A program made the translations under genes and the position numbers. The notes below the pieces were generated by a model that saw only the letters and a program-made list of their open reading frames with translations, was not told where the DNA came from and searched no databases. A DNA stretch of 5,324 bases from positions 1 to 5,324 of the forward strand of contig CAIXAA010000050.1 of assembly GCA_903917305.1 (NCBI GenBank), in the 5' to 3' direction. Numbering within the stretch: the stretch's first letter is position 1; each line of letters starts with the position of its first letter. Below are positions 5,310 to 5,324 of the stretch, piece by piece. Source of the stretch: an uncultured Myxococcales bacterium (GTDB taxonomy: Bacteria; Myxococcota_A; UBA9042).

Positions 5310-5324
5310 GCAGCTAGCGTTTCC

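Overview
This 5.3 kb window is GC-rich and densely coded. It carries most of an operon for a Rieske/cytochrome b (quinol:acceptor oxidoreductase) complex of unusual build, ended by a convergent Nudix hydrolase gene. The source is a bacterium with a periplasm, a Tat pathway and c-type cytochrome maturation. The combination of a split b6-type cytochrome b, a giant multiheme cytochrome c and a carboxypeptidase-regulatory-like neighbour resembles respiratory loci of Myxococcota/Deltaproteobacteria, Acidobacteriota and related phyla. That placement is inferred from gene style; no marker gene fixes the taxonomy.

Layout on the + strand: (1) 1-251, the 3' end of a protein with a carboxypeptidase-regulatory-like beta domain and a Cys/His/Met cluster resembling a copper site; (2) 274-2529, a 751-residue membrane-anchored cytochrome with eight CXXCH haem motifs; (3) 2526-3041, a Tat-type Rieske iron-sulfur protein; (4) 3038-3865, a cytochrome b N-terminal half with all four haem-ligand histidines; (5) 3865-4032, a 55-residue single-helix protein; (6) 4029-4763, a cytochrome b C-terminal half (subunit IV-like) carrying the quinol-oxidation site. 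Genes 2 to 6 are joined by 1-4 base start/stop overlaps, so they are almost certainly one translationally coupled transcript. On the - strand, 4753-5298 encodes an ADP-ribose-pyrophosphatase-like Nudix hydrolase whose 3' end overlaps gene 6 by 11 bp.

Proposed working: quinol is oxidised at a site formed by cytochrome b (genes 4 and 6). One electron passes through the Rieske cluster to the octahaem cytochrome, which takes the place of cytochrome c1 or f. The other recycles through haems bL and bH. Several positions differ from textbook bc1/b6f complexes: APWY instead of PEWY in the Qo motif, no Cys for the covalent b6f haem cn, and Phe instead of Tyr beside the Rieske cluster. The last feature is consistent with a lower-potential, possibly menaquinol-using enzyme. 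There is no stretch longer than 26 bases without a gene, and no RNA gene, mobile element or CRISPR array was seen.
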